The position numbers and the translations under genes are program-made. The notes under the pieces were generated by a model. That model searched no databases and had not been told where the DNA came from. It saw only the letters and a list, made by a program, of their open reading frames with translations. 46,885 nucleotides of DNA. Source: an uncultured Eubacteriales bacterium. GTDB taxonomy: Bacteria; Bacillota; Clostridia; Oscillospirales; CAG-272. The stretch covers positions 1 to 46,885 of the forward strand of contig CAKRZE010000018.1 of NCBI GenBank assembly GCA_934432725.1, given 5' to 3'. This document shows positions 7,617 through 16,489 of the stretch, one piece after another. Each line of letters begins with the position of its first letter. The stretch's first letter is position 1.

Positions 7617-9737
7617 TCAGTCCGGAAAGGCTGCCGTGGCAGAGCGACCGTCCTCACGGATGATCAGCACCGTCTCCCCGCGGCGGCGAACCTCAAAAAC
7701 CCCGTCTCCGCAGTCCGTCACCTCAACCTCCTCCACGGCATTTTCGCCGGGATCATACCAAAGCACTCGGGAGAAGCCGGAAATATGCAGATCGTCATAG
7801 TTCCAGTCCATATACAGAGCCTCCCGGAGCGGAATCGGATAAATCCGCGCTGCCGGCGCCTGATACTGTGCCGTCAGAGCGCCGCACAGCGCCCATTTGC
7901 TCTCGGTCACGCCGTGGATATGCTCATGCCAGCTGAAATTGGATTCCGCAAGGTACGAAGGCTCCAGATTCAGAACTGCAATTTTTTCCTCCGGCACGTC
8001 TCCGTCAAAAAATTCATGCAGCGCTCCCAAAACCCTCTGATCGTCCTCCCATGTCTGCCTGTAATCATGAAGCTCGGAAACCGAAGCCGCCATGAAGGGC
8101 AGCGTCAAAAGGAGCGTAAGCAGTGCATACACCGCAGCTTTTCCCCGCCTTCCCGCACGGCAAAGCATCCACTGCACGGCGCCGTCCGCCGCAAGCGCCA
8201 GTCCGGGAAGACTCGGAACAGTATTCCGGAGAGAATACCATGTATTGGACACCGCAAAGAAAACCGCCATCGGCGCAAGCGCAAGGCATATTCCGCAAAC
8301 AATCTGCCGCAAATACCGACCGCACTCCCGGTCCGCGGCTTTCCCGCTGCTTTTCCGATCCGGTGCACATACCGTCTCCCGGCTGTTTTCCGCAGACTCC
8401 GCCCCCATGGAAGCCACCGCATCCGAAAGGGATGCCGTGACCGGCATCGGATTTTGCTCCACAGACGCGCCTCCGCACGGCAAACTCTCCGCCGCGAGCA
8501 TTGCTTCATGCCGCGCCCCGCCCAAGGAGCCGCTCTCCCTTACCGCAGGCTCCGGAGAAGAAGCCGAGCGCGCTCTGCCGGATGCAGGCGCCGTCTCGGT
8601 TCCATCGGGATCAGCCGCACTTTTTGAGAAGTCCTGTCCCGCTGCCGCGGCACGCTGCGAACGGTCCTCCCCTGCGGTTATTGCTTCATGCCGCGCCCCG
8701 TCCGGAGAACCGTTCTCCGTTACCGCAGGCTCCGGAGAAGAAGCCGAACGCGTTCTGCCGGACGGGCTTATTTCCCCGGCTTTCCCGATAGTCCAAATCA
8801 TGCTCTTTCTAACCGCATATATCCCTGCCGCAGCGCACAAAAGCAGGCATATCACCGTATACGCCCACGCCCCGTCCGTCAGCAAAAGCGCCGCGCCGCG
8901 CCTCGTCCCGTTCCAAAGCACCCGCAGACTGCCCACGATCCATGTCTGGTACAGCTGACGAAGCACCCCGGGAAGAAACTCCGCAAAATAATAGCGCGAC
9001 ACCGGCAGCACAAGCCCTCCTCTGCCCCGATAAAGCGGGCTATCCGCAAAAATCCGCACACAGACAAAATAGGAGAGCGCGGAAAATACAGCCGATGCCG
9101 GAGCAAGCAGCACCCTGCGCCCGTTTTTCCGCTCCAGAAGCCAAAGCAGCAGCATAAGTACGCAGGAAAGCACCAGAACCTGCTCATAAAAGCAGCACGC
9201 AGCGAGCTGCGCAAGCACCTGCAATGCCCCGGTCAGGATGCGAGGACGCTCCAAAAACCGAATCAGCAAAGCAGCGGAAAGTGCCGCGAAGAACAGTCCG
9301 GCGCACACCCGCGTGGAAGCGGACATCCAGTATGTCCCCTCAAAATTCAGCGGGAACAGAAGGTAGATGGCATAAAACAGCGCGCCCGTGCGGAAATAGC
9401 GGGAAAATACCTGCCGCAACAGCAGCGCGGACAGCGCAAACATCAGCGTCAGGATCAGAACCGCCGCATACGGGCACCTCCAGAATGCCGACCATATATA
9501 CAGATCGGACAGTCCCGCAAGCGGTCTTGCGCCGAACAGCCCCAGCCGCTGCACCTCGTCCCAAAGCCCCGCAAAGGACTTTCCGTATGCATAGTTATGG
9601 TATTGAATATAGTCGTCAAGCTGCGGAAAATACCGGAATCCGTAATAGGAAAACCGGAGCAGACAGAGAAGAAAAAACGCCGTCCACCCGGCGTATTCAA
9701 GCTTTTTTTCCTGTTTGTTTTCCGAATGAAGCAGCAT
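7617..9737 (-). CDS. Large multi-pass membrane protein, GT-C glycosyltransferase-like
   Basis: A 706-aa polytopic membrane protein. The first helix (about 17-32) is followed by FPQLDDYIQYHN with Asp41-Asp42 in the first external loop, the place of the acidic catalytic pair in GT-C glycosyltransferases. About ten hydrophobic segments follow, then a soluble C-terminal domain of about 160 residues. Such proteins move sugars from lipid carriers onto envelope glycans, but the substrate here is unknown. A hydrophilic low-complexity insert, about residues 320-480, splits the membrane part and contains a 60-residue duplication. The ATG at 9737 has GGAGGG five bases upstream. It stands alone, with a terminator just before it. 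The family assignment is an inference from topology and the DD motif. Confidence 0.6.
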   Translation of the reverse strand: MLLHSENKQEKKLEYAGWTAFFLLCLLRFSYYGFRYFPQLDDYIQYHNYAYGKSFAGLWDEVQRLGLFGARPLAGLSDLYIWSAFWRCPYAAVLILTLMFALSALLLRQVFSRYFRTGALFYAIYLLFPLNFEGTYWMSASTRVCAGLFFAALSAALLIRFLERPRILTGALQVLAQLAACCFYEQVLVLSCVLMLLLWLLERKNGRRVLLAPASAVFSALSYFVCVRIFADSPLYRGRGGLVLPVSRYYFAEFLPGVLRQLYQTWIVGSLRVLWNGTRRGAALLLTDGAWAYTVICLLLCAAAGIYAVRKSMIWTIGKAGEISPSGRTRSASSPEPAVTENGSPDGARHEAITAGEDRSQRAAAAGQDFSKSAADPDGTETAPASGRARSASSPEPAVRESGSLGGARHEAMLAAESLPCGGASVEQNPMPVTASLSDAVASMGAESAENSRETVCAPDRKSSGKAADRECGRYLRQIVCGICLALAPMAVFFAVSNTWYSLRNTVPSLPGLALAADGAVQWMLCRAGRRGKAAVYALLTLLLTLPFMAASVSELHDYRQTWEDDQRVLGALHEFFDGDVPEEKIAVLNLEPSYLAESNFSWHEHIHGVTESKWALCGALTAQYQAPAARIYPIPLREALYMDWNYDDLHISGFSRVLWYDPGENAVEEVEVTDCGDGVFEVRRRGETVLIIREDGRSATAAFPD
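8501..8762 (-). repeat. In-frame direct duplication, 180-bp period
   Basis: Two copies of about 82 bp (8501-8582 and 8681-8762) share roughly 88% identity and lie exactly 180 bp apart, so the reading frame is kept. Both encode an RSASSPEPAV...GARHEA peptide inside the hydrophilic insert of the GT-C-like membrane protein (about residues 325-352 and 385-412). Confidence 0.9.
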
Positions 9738-9769
9738 AAATCCCTCCACAGTCCATCAAGGCATCCGGC

Positions 9770-9798
9770 GAAAAAGCCTCACGCCAAGAAGTGAGGCT
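9770..9798 (-). terminator. Rho-independent terminator after the COG2426 gene
   Basis: On the minus strand AGCCTCAC, an 8-nt loop and GTGAGGCT are followed by TTTT. It lies about 20 nt after the stop of the COG2426 membrane protein and separates it from the next gene. Confidence 0.85.
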
Positions 9799-9818
9799 CC
9801 CTGCCGCCGACCCGGATC

Positions 9819-10304
9819 TCAGGCAAAGAAGGAAAGAAATCCGAGGAATCCGTATGAAACGCCGGACATAATAAAGCCGGCGATCAGCACGCCTGCCGCA
9901 ATGGCAGGCAGTGCATATTTAAAGCGCATATTCAGCATTGCCGCAATCAAGGCGCCGGTCCACGCTCCGGTTCCGGGCAGCGGAACGCCGACAAACAAAA
10001 CCAGACCGAGCGCAGCGTACTGCTGCACCTTTTTGCTGTGCTTCTGCGCCTTTTCCTCTACCCAGATTGCAATCGGAGCCAGCTTTTTCTTGGTTTTCAT
10101 CCATTGCAGAATCTTCCGGATGAACAGAAGAATAAACGGAACCGGAAGCATATTTCCGAGTACACAAATGATATAGTTCAGCCACCAGGGGAGTCCGAAC
10201 GCTGCGCCGACCGGAATCGCAGCACGCAGCTCGGCAACGGGCAGCATAGAAATGAAAAACACGTATAAGACATGCTCTGTGTGAAGAAGCAGTTGTTCCA
10301 GCAC
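9819..10304 (-). CDS. COG2426 family small membrane protein (putative multidrug export)
   Basis: A 161-aa membrane protein matching the Sm_multidrug_ex family (COG2426). Features seen: SMLPVAELRAAIPVGAAFGLP near the N-terminus, an internal helix pair, a basic amphipathic stretch (KTKKKLAPIAIWVEEKAQKHSKK) and GVPLPGTGAWTGALIAAMLNM, the family's most characteristic segment. The name multidrug export rests on weak early evidence; true function is unknown. I place the start at the GTG at 10304, with GGAGG seven bases upstream; the frame stays open for 108 more codons but that part is low-complexity and carries no good site. Single gene with its own terminator. Confidence 0.8.
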   Translation of the reverse strand: MLEQLLLHTEHVLYVFFISMLPVAELRAAIPVGAAFGLPWWLNYIICVLGNMLPVPFILLFIRKILQWMKTKKKLAPIAIWVEEKAQKHSKKVQQYAALGLVLFVGVPLPGTGAWTGALIAAMLNMRFKYALPAIAAGVLIAGFIMSGVSYGFLGFLSFFA

Positions 10305-10811
10305 GAAATTAACCTCCGCATCAGGGTCGCATAAACAAATTCCACCGACAATCGACAAAAAGGCGCCGGAGCTGATTGCCATAGCCTTACGCCGCAAAGA
10401 CGGCAAGGTTTTTCGCAAAGTCCGTCCGGTCATCCGGCGTTTCCGGTCCTCCGACCGAACCGACAGGCTGACCGCCGTGCCGGAGCAGGCAGCACCGACA
10501 CCGGACTGCCTCACAGCGTCCGGTTTGCCGGTCGCTCCGGCATACTTCCCGCCGCGCCGAAGAAAACCGCGGGGAAGCCGGACTGCCCCGGGAATTCCCG
10601 GCTTTCCGAACGGTCCGAGGACCCCCATCGCACCGGGAATAGATGCGACAAAATCAGACTGCCTTGGAATTTCCGTTCCTCCGACAGCCTTTAAAACGCT
10701 GCCGGAGGCTCTTCAGAGCCTGTCCGACACCGCAGCCGCCCTCGCCCGCAGCCGGTCGGCATTCCGAGCCCGCCGCCAAATATCGCCATTCCTATTATAC
10801 AGAGGCAGCCG
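10305..10811 (-). other. Gene-free gap upstream of the COG2426 gene
   Basis: About 0.5 kb. On the minus strand the frame of the downstream gene stays open here and reads a short run of collagen-like glycine triplets (GVLGPFGKPGIPG), but it has no ribosome binding site and the rest is Arg/Ser-rich. No RNA gene or promoter could be picked out. Confidence 0.4.
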
Positions 10812-11498
10812 TCACTTGTCAATCCCAATCGATATTTTTCCCCCGAGCACCAGGAAGAACACAAGCAGGCTGACGGCAATCATCAGAACCGCGATCACAG
10901 TCGTCAGAACCGTTCTCTTTCCGTTCCCGCCGCCTTCCCGCTCCGCAGGAGGAAGCAGCTTGGCGCGCCTGAGCGTCCTGACCACCGGCTTATACAGCAG
11001 CAGAACCGTTCCGGCATTCAGCGTTGCCTTCGTCAGATTGAAGGGCAGCAAAAGAACCGGGATCATAGCGGCAACCTGTCCCACCTTCATGCCGTAGTAA
11101 AACGGCGTCACGATCAGATTGGCAAGCATCATAACGGCAGTCATGGAAAATATCGAACAAACCATTCCGACCGCCGCTCCCTTCAGCGTCCGGTTTCGCT
11201 TATAAATCAGACTGGCAGGCAGCGTAAAGAACAGGGAGGACACAAAGTTCATGATCAGTCCGTAAAATCCCGTGTCACTGACCGTAAAGCATTCCAGCAG
11301 CGCGGCTCCCAGCGACATTCCGGCAGCATAAGCCGGTCCGCATATCATCGCTCCGATGGTCATGACCGCGTCTTTCAGTTCAAACGTCAGAAAATTTGCC
11401 ACTTTAATATGGAACACCGCCATAACAAGGAAAGCAAGTCCGGTGAACATTGCAGCGATGCAAAGCCGCCTCACCTTGTCCGAATCCGTATGCTTCAT
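10812..11498 (-). CDS. ribU: ECF transporter S component, riboflavin-type (RibU-like)
   Basis: Substrate-binding membrane subunit of an energy-coupling-factor transporter; it binds riboflavin and docks with a shared EcfA/EcfA'/EcfT module encoded elsewhere. The 228-aa protein has five to six hydrophobic helices, starting with RLCIAAMFTGLAFLVMAVF and including the typical FELKDAVMTIGAMICGP and GLIMNFVSSLFFTLPASLIY segments, plus a long C-terminal helix. The specificity call rests mainly on the FMN riboswitch and terminator directly upstream. The ATG at 11498 is preceded by a modest GGTGAG. A hydrophilic stretch of about 15 residues before the last helix is slightly unusual. Confidence 0.88.
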   Translation of the reverse strand: MKHTDSDKVRRLCIAAMFTGLAFLVMAVFHIKVANFLTFELKDAVMTIGAMICGPAYAAGMSLGAALLECFTVSDTGFYGLIMNFVSSLFFTLPASLIYKRNRTLKGAAVGMVCSIFSMTAVMMLANLIVTPFYYGMKVGQVAAMIPVLLLPFNLTKATLNAGTVLLLYKPVVRTLRRAKLLPPAEREGGGNGKRTVLTTVIAVLMIAVSLLVFFLVLGGKISIGIDK

Positions 11499-11631
11499 TT
11501 CATCTCACCCGGTCTCCGCGAAATCCGCGTGCGAAGACCCCTTTCCTCAGATTTTCGGAAACGGAGCCTTCCGCAGCCATAAAAGAGACAGCATTTCCGT
11601 CAAAGGAAAGACGCCCGCCGGTCCCTCCGCC

Positions 11632-11670
11632 GCAAAAACAAAAGCTCCGTACATGCAATCTTGTACGGAG
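11632..11670 (-). terminator. Riboswitch-linked intrinsic terminator
   Basis: On the minus strand CTCCGTAC and GTACGGAG form an 8-bp stem with a 10-nt loop followed by CTTTTGTTTTTG. It follows the FMN aptamer and precedes ribU, the standard attenuation layout: FMN binding should favour termination. Confidence 0.9.
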
Positions 11671-11682
11671 GCACCCATTCAT

Positions 11683-11833
11683 TCTTTTCCCATCCGGACT
11701 TTACCCCCGCGCAGGAGGGTTTACCGTCGGTGCAGGAATTTCACCTGCTCGGCGCAAGAGATCCGGCAGCCGGATCAGACAAGCGTTCGCGGACTTTCAC
11801 CGCCGGTGTGGAATCGCACCACGCCCCAAAGAT
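11683..11833 (-). ncRNA. FMN (RFN) riboswitch
   Basis: The minus strand contains the RFN consensus: CTTTGGGGCGTGGTG, then GATTCCACACCGGCGGT, AAAGTCCGCGA, GCAGGTGAAATTCCTGC, ACCGACGGT and GTCCGGATGGGAAAAGAA. It lies upstream of the riboflavin transporter subunit and is followed by a terminator. Confidence 0.97.
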
Positions 11834-11866
11834 TGCAACGCAAACGATCCCGGATCATCACCAAAA

Positions 11867-11967
11867 CCGCTCCTCCGGGCAAAAAGCGGTCAAAAAACAT
11901 TTCGGCAAAGCCGCATCCGGCAGCAGCCGGACGCATTCGGGGTTGCCGCAAAAGTACGGCAACCCCG
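11867..11967 (-). terminator. Terminator region after tuf
   Basis: Just after the tuf stop a 10-bp perfect stem (GGGGTTGCCG with CGGCAACCCC, 11939-11966) forms on the minus strand. It lacks an immediate T-run; a second hairpin and a TTTTTT tract follow about 45-55 nt later, and a further ACCGCT/AGCGGT stem with TTTT ends near 11867. Together these probably end the str operon. Confidence 0.6.
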
Positions 11968-11982
11968 GACCAATTCTGTTAA

Positions 11983-13185
11983 TTAGTCAAGAATCTCGGA
12001 AACAACGCCGGAGCCGACCGTTCTGCCGCCCTCACGGATAGCAAAACGAAGACCCTTTTCGATAGCAACCGTTGTAATCAGCTCAACGGTCATATCAACG
12101 TTATCGCCGGGACGGCACATTTCAACGCCTTCCGGCAGAGAAATGGTACCGGTAACGTCGGTCGTTCTGAAATAGAACTGCGGACGATAGCCCGGGAAGA
12201 ACGGCTTGGAACGACCGCCTTCCTTCTCGGTCAGCACGTAAACGCGGCCGACGAACTTGGAGTGCGGATGAATGGAGCCGGGCTTGCAGAGAACCTGACC
12301 TCTCTGAATCTCTTCCTTCTGAACACCGCGGAGCAGAGCACCGATGTTATCGCCGGCTTCAGCGAAGTCCAGCAGCTTGTGGAACATCTCGATACCGGTA
12401 ACAACGGTCTTCTTCTTCTCATCGGACAGACCGACGATTTCAACTTCGTCGTTCAGCTTCAGAACGCCGCGCTCCACACGACCGGTAGCAACCGTGCCGC
12501 GTCCGGAGATGGAGAATACGTCCTCAACCGGCATCAGGAACGGCATATCGTCGTTTCTTGCGGGGGTCGGAATGTATTCGTCAACAGCGTCCATCAGTTC
12601 CTTGATCGGAGCATAGACCGGATCGTTCGGGTCCTTGGAAGGAGACTCAAGAGCAACACGGGCAGAGCCGCGGATAATCGGCACATCATCGCCCGGGAAG
12701 CTGTACTTGTTGAGCAGGTCGCGGATTTCCATCTCAACCAGCTCAAGCAGCTCTTCATCGTCAACCAGGTCGGTCTTGTTCATGAAGACAACGATTGCGG
12801 GAACCTCAACCTGACGGGCGAGCAGAACGTGCTCACGGGTCTGCTGCAGAGGACCGTCGGAAGCAGCGACAACCAGGATAGCGCCGTCCATCTGAGCAGC
12901 ACCGGTAATCATGTTCTTGATATAGTCAGCGTGCCCGGGGCAGTCAACGTGTGCATAGTGACGCTTGTCGGTCTCATACTCAACGTGACGGGTGTTGATT
13001 GTGATACCACGAGCCTTTTCCTCGGGAGCGTTATCGATCTGGTCATAAGCCAAGAACTCCGCGCCGTTGGTCAGAGAAAGATACTTCGTGATAGCAGCGG
13101 TCAGCGTGGTCTTGCCGTGGTCAACGTGACCAATGGTACCAATGTTGACATGGGGCTTGGTTCTTTCGAATTTTTGCTTAGCCAT
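11983..13185 (-). CDS. tuf: Translation elongation factor Tu
   Basis: GTPase that brings aminoacyl-tRNA to the ribosome. The 400-aa product is full length. G1 is GHVDHGKTTL (about 19-28), G3 DCPGHADYIKNMITG, G4 NKTD; the C-terminal domains end with VVSEILD. GGAGG precedes the ATG. It is the last gene of rpsL-rpsG-fusA-tuf, 37 nt after fusA, and is followed by terminator hairpins. No second copy is in the window. Confidence 0.99.
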   Translation of the reverse strand: MAKQKFERTKPHVNIGTIGHVDHGKTTLTAAITKYLSLTNGAEFLAYDQIDNAPEEKARGITINTRHVEYETDKRHYAHVDCPGHADYIKNMITGAAQMDGAILVVAASDGPLQQTREHVLLARQVEVPAIVVFMNKTDLVDDEELLELVEMEIRDLLNKYSFPGDDVPIIRGSARVALESPSKDPNDPVYAPIKELMDAVDEYIPTPARNDDMPFLMPVEDVFSISGRGTVATGRVERGVLKLNDEVEIVGLSDEKKKTVVTGIEMFHKLLDFAEAGDNIGALLRGVQKEEIQRGQVLCKPGSIHPHSKFVGRVYVLTEKEGGRSKPFFPGYRPQFYFRTTDVTGTISLPEGVEMCRPGDNVDMTVELITTVAIEKGLRFAIREGGRTVGSGVVSEILD

Positions 13186-13222
13186 TGTAATTTTCCTCCA
13201 GTTTCAATTAATTTCGGGCATC

Positions 13223-15325
13223 TCAGTTGTTGGATGCTCTGTTTGCAATGATCTTTTCGGAGATCGACTTCGGAACCTCGGCGAAGTGGTCGGGTTCCAT
13301 CGAATACACGCCGCGTCCCTGTGTTCTGGAACGAAGCTCGGTTGCGTAACCGAACATGTCAGACAGCGGAACAAAGGCGGTAATCTGCTGTGCGCCGGGG
13401 ACCTGATCCATGGACTGGATCTGTCCTCTGCGGGAATTCAGGTCGCCGATAACATCGCCCATGTAATCATCGGGCGTTACCACGACAACCTTCACAATCG
13501 GCTCTGTCAGAACCGGATCAGCCTTCCGCATAGCTTCCTTGAACGCCATGGAGCCGGCGATCTTGAATGCCATTTCGGAAGAGTCTACTTCATGGTAAGA
13601 GCCGTCGTACAGCGTGACCTTGACGTCAACAACCTGATAGCCGGCCAGAACACCGGACTCCATCGCGCTGCGGATACCGGCGTCAACCGCAGGAATATAT
13701 TCCTTCGGGATGGCACCGCCGACCACCTTGTCGATGAACTCATAGCCCTTACCGGACTCATTCGGCTCAATGATGATCTTAACGTGACCGTACTGACCCT
13801 TACCGCCGCTCTGACGTGCATACTTATGGTCAACGTCCGCAGATTTGCGGATGGTTTCCTTGTAAGAAACCTGCGGCTTACCGATATTTGCCTCCACCTT
13901 GAACTCGCGGAGCAGACGCTCAACGATGATCTGAAGGTGAAGCTCACCCATACCGGAAATGATGGTCTGACCGGTCTCCTCATCCGTATGGGTCCGGAAG
14001 GTCGGGTCTTCCTCGGCAAGTCTTGCCAAAGCAAGTCCCATCTTTTCCTGACCTGCCTTCGTCTTCGGCTCAATCGCAACGCTGATAACAGGTTCCGGGA
14101 ACTCCATCGACTCCAGCACAACAGGATGGTTCTCATCGCACAGGGTGTTACCTGTGGTAGTATTCTTTACGCCGATCATTGCGGCGATATCGCCGGAATA
14201 CACGGTATCAATATCCTGACGCTCATTCGCATGCATCTGCAGGATACGGCCTGCTCTCTCGCGCACATCCTTTGTGGGGTTGTACACAGAGGAGCCAGCC
14301 TGCAGCATACCGGAATAAACACGGAAATAGCAGAGCTTGCCGACGAACGGGTCCGTCATGATCTTGAATGCAAGTGCAGCAAACGGTGCGTCATCGGAAA
14401 TCGGGCAGATCACTTCCTCGCCGGTTGCGGGATCGGTTCCCTTTGCCGGAGGAATGTCAAGCGGCGAGGGCATATAGTCGATCACCGCGTCCAGCATCTT
14501 CTGGACACCCTTGTTCTTATAGGAGGTACCGCAGGTGACCGGAACCAGCTTGTTTGCGATGGTTGCGGCACGCAGCGCCTTCTTCAGCTCCTCAATGGAG
14601 ATTTCCTGACCGTCGCAGTATTTTTCGAACAGCTCTTCGTCCGTCTCGCAGATGGACTCGACCATTTCGTCATGATACTTCTTTGCCTTTTCTTCCATAT
14701 CGGCAGGAATGGGTTCGACACGCATATCCTTGCCCAGATCGTCATAATATACGTCAGCCTTCATTTCCATCAGGTCAATAATGCCCCTGAAGGAATCCTC
14801 AGCTCCGATCGGGAGCTGAATTGCCACAGGATGGGTCTTGAGACGGGACTTCATCATGTCAATGACACGGTAGAAGTTCGCGCCCATAATATCCATCTTA
14901 TTCACGTATGCCATACGCGGAACGCCGAAGGTGTCCGCCTGACGCCATACGGTTTCAGACTGAGGCTCAACACCGCCCTTTGCGCAGAAGACGGTCACAG
15001 AACCGTCAAGCACGCGCAGGGAACGCTCCACCTCGACGGTGAAGTCAACGTGCCCGGGGGTATCGATGATATTGATGCGATGCTCGGGATACTGATTTGC
15101 AGAGCCGGCCCACTTGCAGGTTGTAGCGGCGGATGTAATGGTAATTCCGCGCTCCTGTTCTTCTTCCATCCAGTCCATGGTGGCAGCGCCGTTGTGAACC
15201 TCGCCGATCTTGTGCGTTTTACCTGTATAGAACAGGATACGCTCTGTCGTCGTGGTCTTGCCGGCGTCGATGTGTGCCATGATACCGATGTTTCTTGTTA
15301 ATTCAAGCGGGTATTCTCTTGGCAT
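13223..15325 (-). CDS. fusA: Translation elongation factor G
   Basis: GTPase that drives ribosomal translocation. The 700-aa protein has G1 AHIDAGKTTTTERIL near residue 17, G3 DTPGHVDFTVEVERSL, G4 NKMD, and all later domains through the end (FAEVPKSISEKIIANR). I start it at the ATG at 15325, eight bases after AAGGAG; a 7-residue longer reading has no site. It lies between rpsG and tuf in the str operon, as in most bacteria. Confidence 0.99.
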   Translation of the reverse strand: MPREYPLELTRNIGIMAHIDAGKTTTTERILFYTGKTHKIGEVHNGAATMDWMEEEQERGITITSAATTCKWAGSANQYPEHRINIIDTPGHVDFTVEVERSLRVLDGSVTVFCAKGGVEPQSETVWRQADTFGVPRMAYVNKMDIMGANFYRVIDMMKSRLKTHPVAIQLPIGAEDSFRGIIDLMEMKADVYYDDLGKDMRVEPIPADMEEKAKKYHDEMVESICETDEELFEKYCDGQEISIEELKKALRAATIANKLVPVTCGTSYKNKGVQKMLDAVIDYMPSPLDIPPAKGTDPATGEEVICPISDDAPFAALAFKIMTDPFVGKLCYFRVYSGMLQAGSSVYNPTKDVRERAGRILQMHANERQDIDTVYSGDIAAMIGVKNTTTGNTLCDENHPVVLESMEFPEPVISVAIEPKTKAGQEKMGLALARLAEEDPTFRTHTDEETGQTIISGMGELHLQIIVERLLREFKVEANIGKPQVSYKETIRKSADVDHKYARQSGGKGQYGHVKIIIEPNESGKGYEFIDKVVGGAIPKEYIPAVDAGIRSAMESGVLAGYQVVDVKVTLYDGSYHEVDSSEMAFKIAGSMAFKEAMRKADPVLTEPIVKVVVVTPDDYMGDVIGDLNSRRGQIQSMDQVPGAQQITAFVPLSDMFGYATELRSRTQGRGVYSMEPDHFAEVPKSISEKIIANRASNN

Positions 15326-15377
15326 GAATTCGTTCTCCTTCGTCATGCCGCAGCTTTATGCGGCAATCCATTCTGAA

Positions 15378-15848
15378 TCAAAATCTGTAATGAGCGAAAG
15401 CCTTGTTGGCTTCTGCCATTCTGTGCGTCTCTTCCTTTTTCTTGACGGCACCGCCGGCATTGTTCATGGCATCCATGATTTCTCCGGCAAGGCGCTGAGC
15501 CATCGTCTTTTCGCTGCGGGCTCTGGAATACGTTGTAATCCAGCGCAGACCGAGCGTCATACGTCTTTCCGGCTTCACGTCCATCGGAACCTGATAGGTA
15601 GAACCGCCGACACGTCTTGCCTTGACCTCAGTCACCGGCATGATGTTGTCCATGGCTGCAGTGAAGCACTCAAGCGGATTCTTGCCCAACTTTTCTTCCA
15701 CGATCTGAAATGCGTCATACACGATTTTCTGCGCCACGCCCTTCTTGCCGTCATACATGATGTTGTTCACCAGCCTGGTAACAAGCTTGGAATTGTACAT
15801 CGGATCCGGCAGAACGTCTCTCTTGGCTATCTTGCCTCTTCTCGACAC
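15378..15848 (-). CDS. rpsG: 30S ribosomal protein S7
   Basis: Binds the 3' major domain of 16S rRNA and starts assembly of the small-subunit head. Start is a GTG at 15848, with AAGGAGGG seven bases upstream, giving a 156-aa protein that opens SRRGKIAKRDVLPDP, the family's normal length and N-terminus. It ends EANKAFAHYRF. About 150 nt separate it from rpsL, longer than usual for this pair. Confidence 0.98.
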   Translation of the reverse strand: MSRRGKIAKRDVLPDPMYNSKLVTRLVNNIMYDGKKGVAQKIVYDAFQIVEEKLGKNPLECFTAAMDNIMPVTEVKARRVGGSTYQVPMDVKPERRMTLGLRWITTYSRARSEKTMAQRLAGEIMDAMNNAGGAVKKKEETHRMAEANKAFAHYRF

Positions 15849-15981
15849 TGTACTTCCCTCCTTCATGATAAATATGATCTCACAGGTACTCGAAATAATT
15901 TCGTAAATGCGAAGTCAGAAGCAGGATGCAATGATATATTCAAATATAAACATTATTTCCTTGTTCGACTTTTACAAAAAC

Positions 15982-16003
15982 GAGTGTAATCCGTCAGGGA
16001 TTA
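15982..16003 (-). terminator. Weak hairpin at the rpsL stop codon
   Basis: On the minus strand TAATCC and GGATTA form a 6-bp stem over a 4-nt loop that contains the rpsL stop region, followed by CACTCGTTTTT. It could act as an attenuator or processing site between rpsL and rpsG; too weak to call a full terminator. Confidence 0.35.
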
Positions 16004-16426
16004 CTTTGCTGCCTTTTTCTTGGCGCGCTTTGCACCGTACTTGGAGCGACCCTGCATACGGTTTGCAACGCCCTGTGCATCCAGCGTACCGCGAATAATG
16101 TGGTAACGCACGCCGGGCAGGTCACGGACACGTCCGCCGCGGATCAGAACCACAGAGTGTTCCTGCAGGTTATGACCGATACCGGGGATATACGTGGTTG
16201 CCTCAAGACCGTTGGTCAGTCTGACTCTTGCGATCTTACGAAGAGCAGAGTTCGGCTTTTTCGGGCCTCTGGTAGTAACCTTTGTGCAAACGCCTCTCTT
16301 CTGAGGAGCGCTCAGATCCGTCGGCTTATTCTTCAGGGAGTTGAAGCTCTTCTGGAGAACCGGGCTCTTGGACTTGTAGGTCTTGGTCTGACGTCCGTTT
16401 CTGACAAGCTGATTAAAGGTTGGCAT
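16001..16426 (-). CDS. rpsL: 30S ribosomal protein S12
   Basis: Decoding-centre protein that influences accuracy and is the classic site of streptomycin resistance mutations. The 141-aa protein starts MPTFNQLVRNGRQ with AAGGAGG upstream. The first resistance segment reads GPKKPNSALRK with both lysines intact. The second reads GGRVRDLPGVRYH: the residue that is Lys in E. coli (Lys87) and M. tuberculosis (Lys88) is Arg here (codon CGT). Arg at this place is a known streptomycin-resistance change in other bacteria, but it may be the normal state of this lineage. First gene of the str operon, with its own promoter. Confidence 0.98.
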   Translation of the reverse strand: MPTFNQLVRNGRQTKTYKSKSPVLQKSFNSLKNKPTDLSAPQKRGVCTKVTTRGPKKPNSALRKIARVRLTNGLEATTYIPGIGHNLQEHSVVLIRGGRVRDLPGVRYHIIRGTLDAQGVANRMQGRSKYGAKRAKKKAAK

Positions 16427-16489
16427 ACCGCACCTCCTTCACAAAAAATAATGTTTATATTTTTACATGGGCATATAAAAATACAATAT

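Larger units (their letters stand above)
15942..16462. repeat. 17-bp perfect inverted repeat bracketing rpsL
   Basis: AAATATAAACATTATTT (15942-15958) lies after rpsL and its exact reverse complement (16446-16462) lies in the rpsL leader, 20 nt before the start codon. In the rpsL mRNA these arms could pair and loop out the whole gene. Both arms are AT-only apart from one base pair, in an otherwise GC-rich setting. Confidence 0.8.

Noticed and set aside
10305..10628. Upstream extension of the COG2426 gene with collagen-like glycine triplets
   Set aside because: No ribosome binding site, not part of the family, and a GTG with GGAGG at 10304 gives the expected protein.
13133..15301. 722-codon plus-strand frame opposite fusA
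   Set aside because: Antisense to a certain gene; no homology-like motifs.
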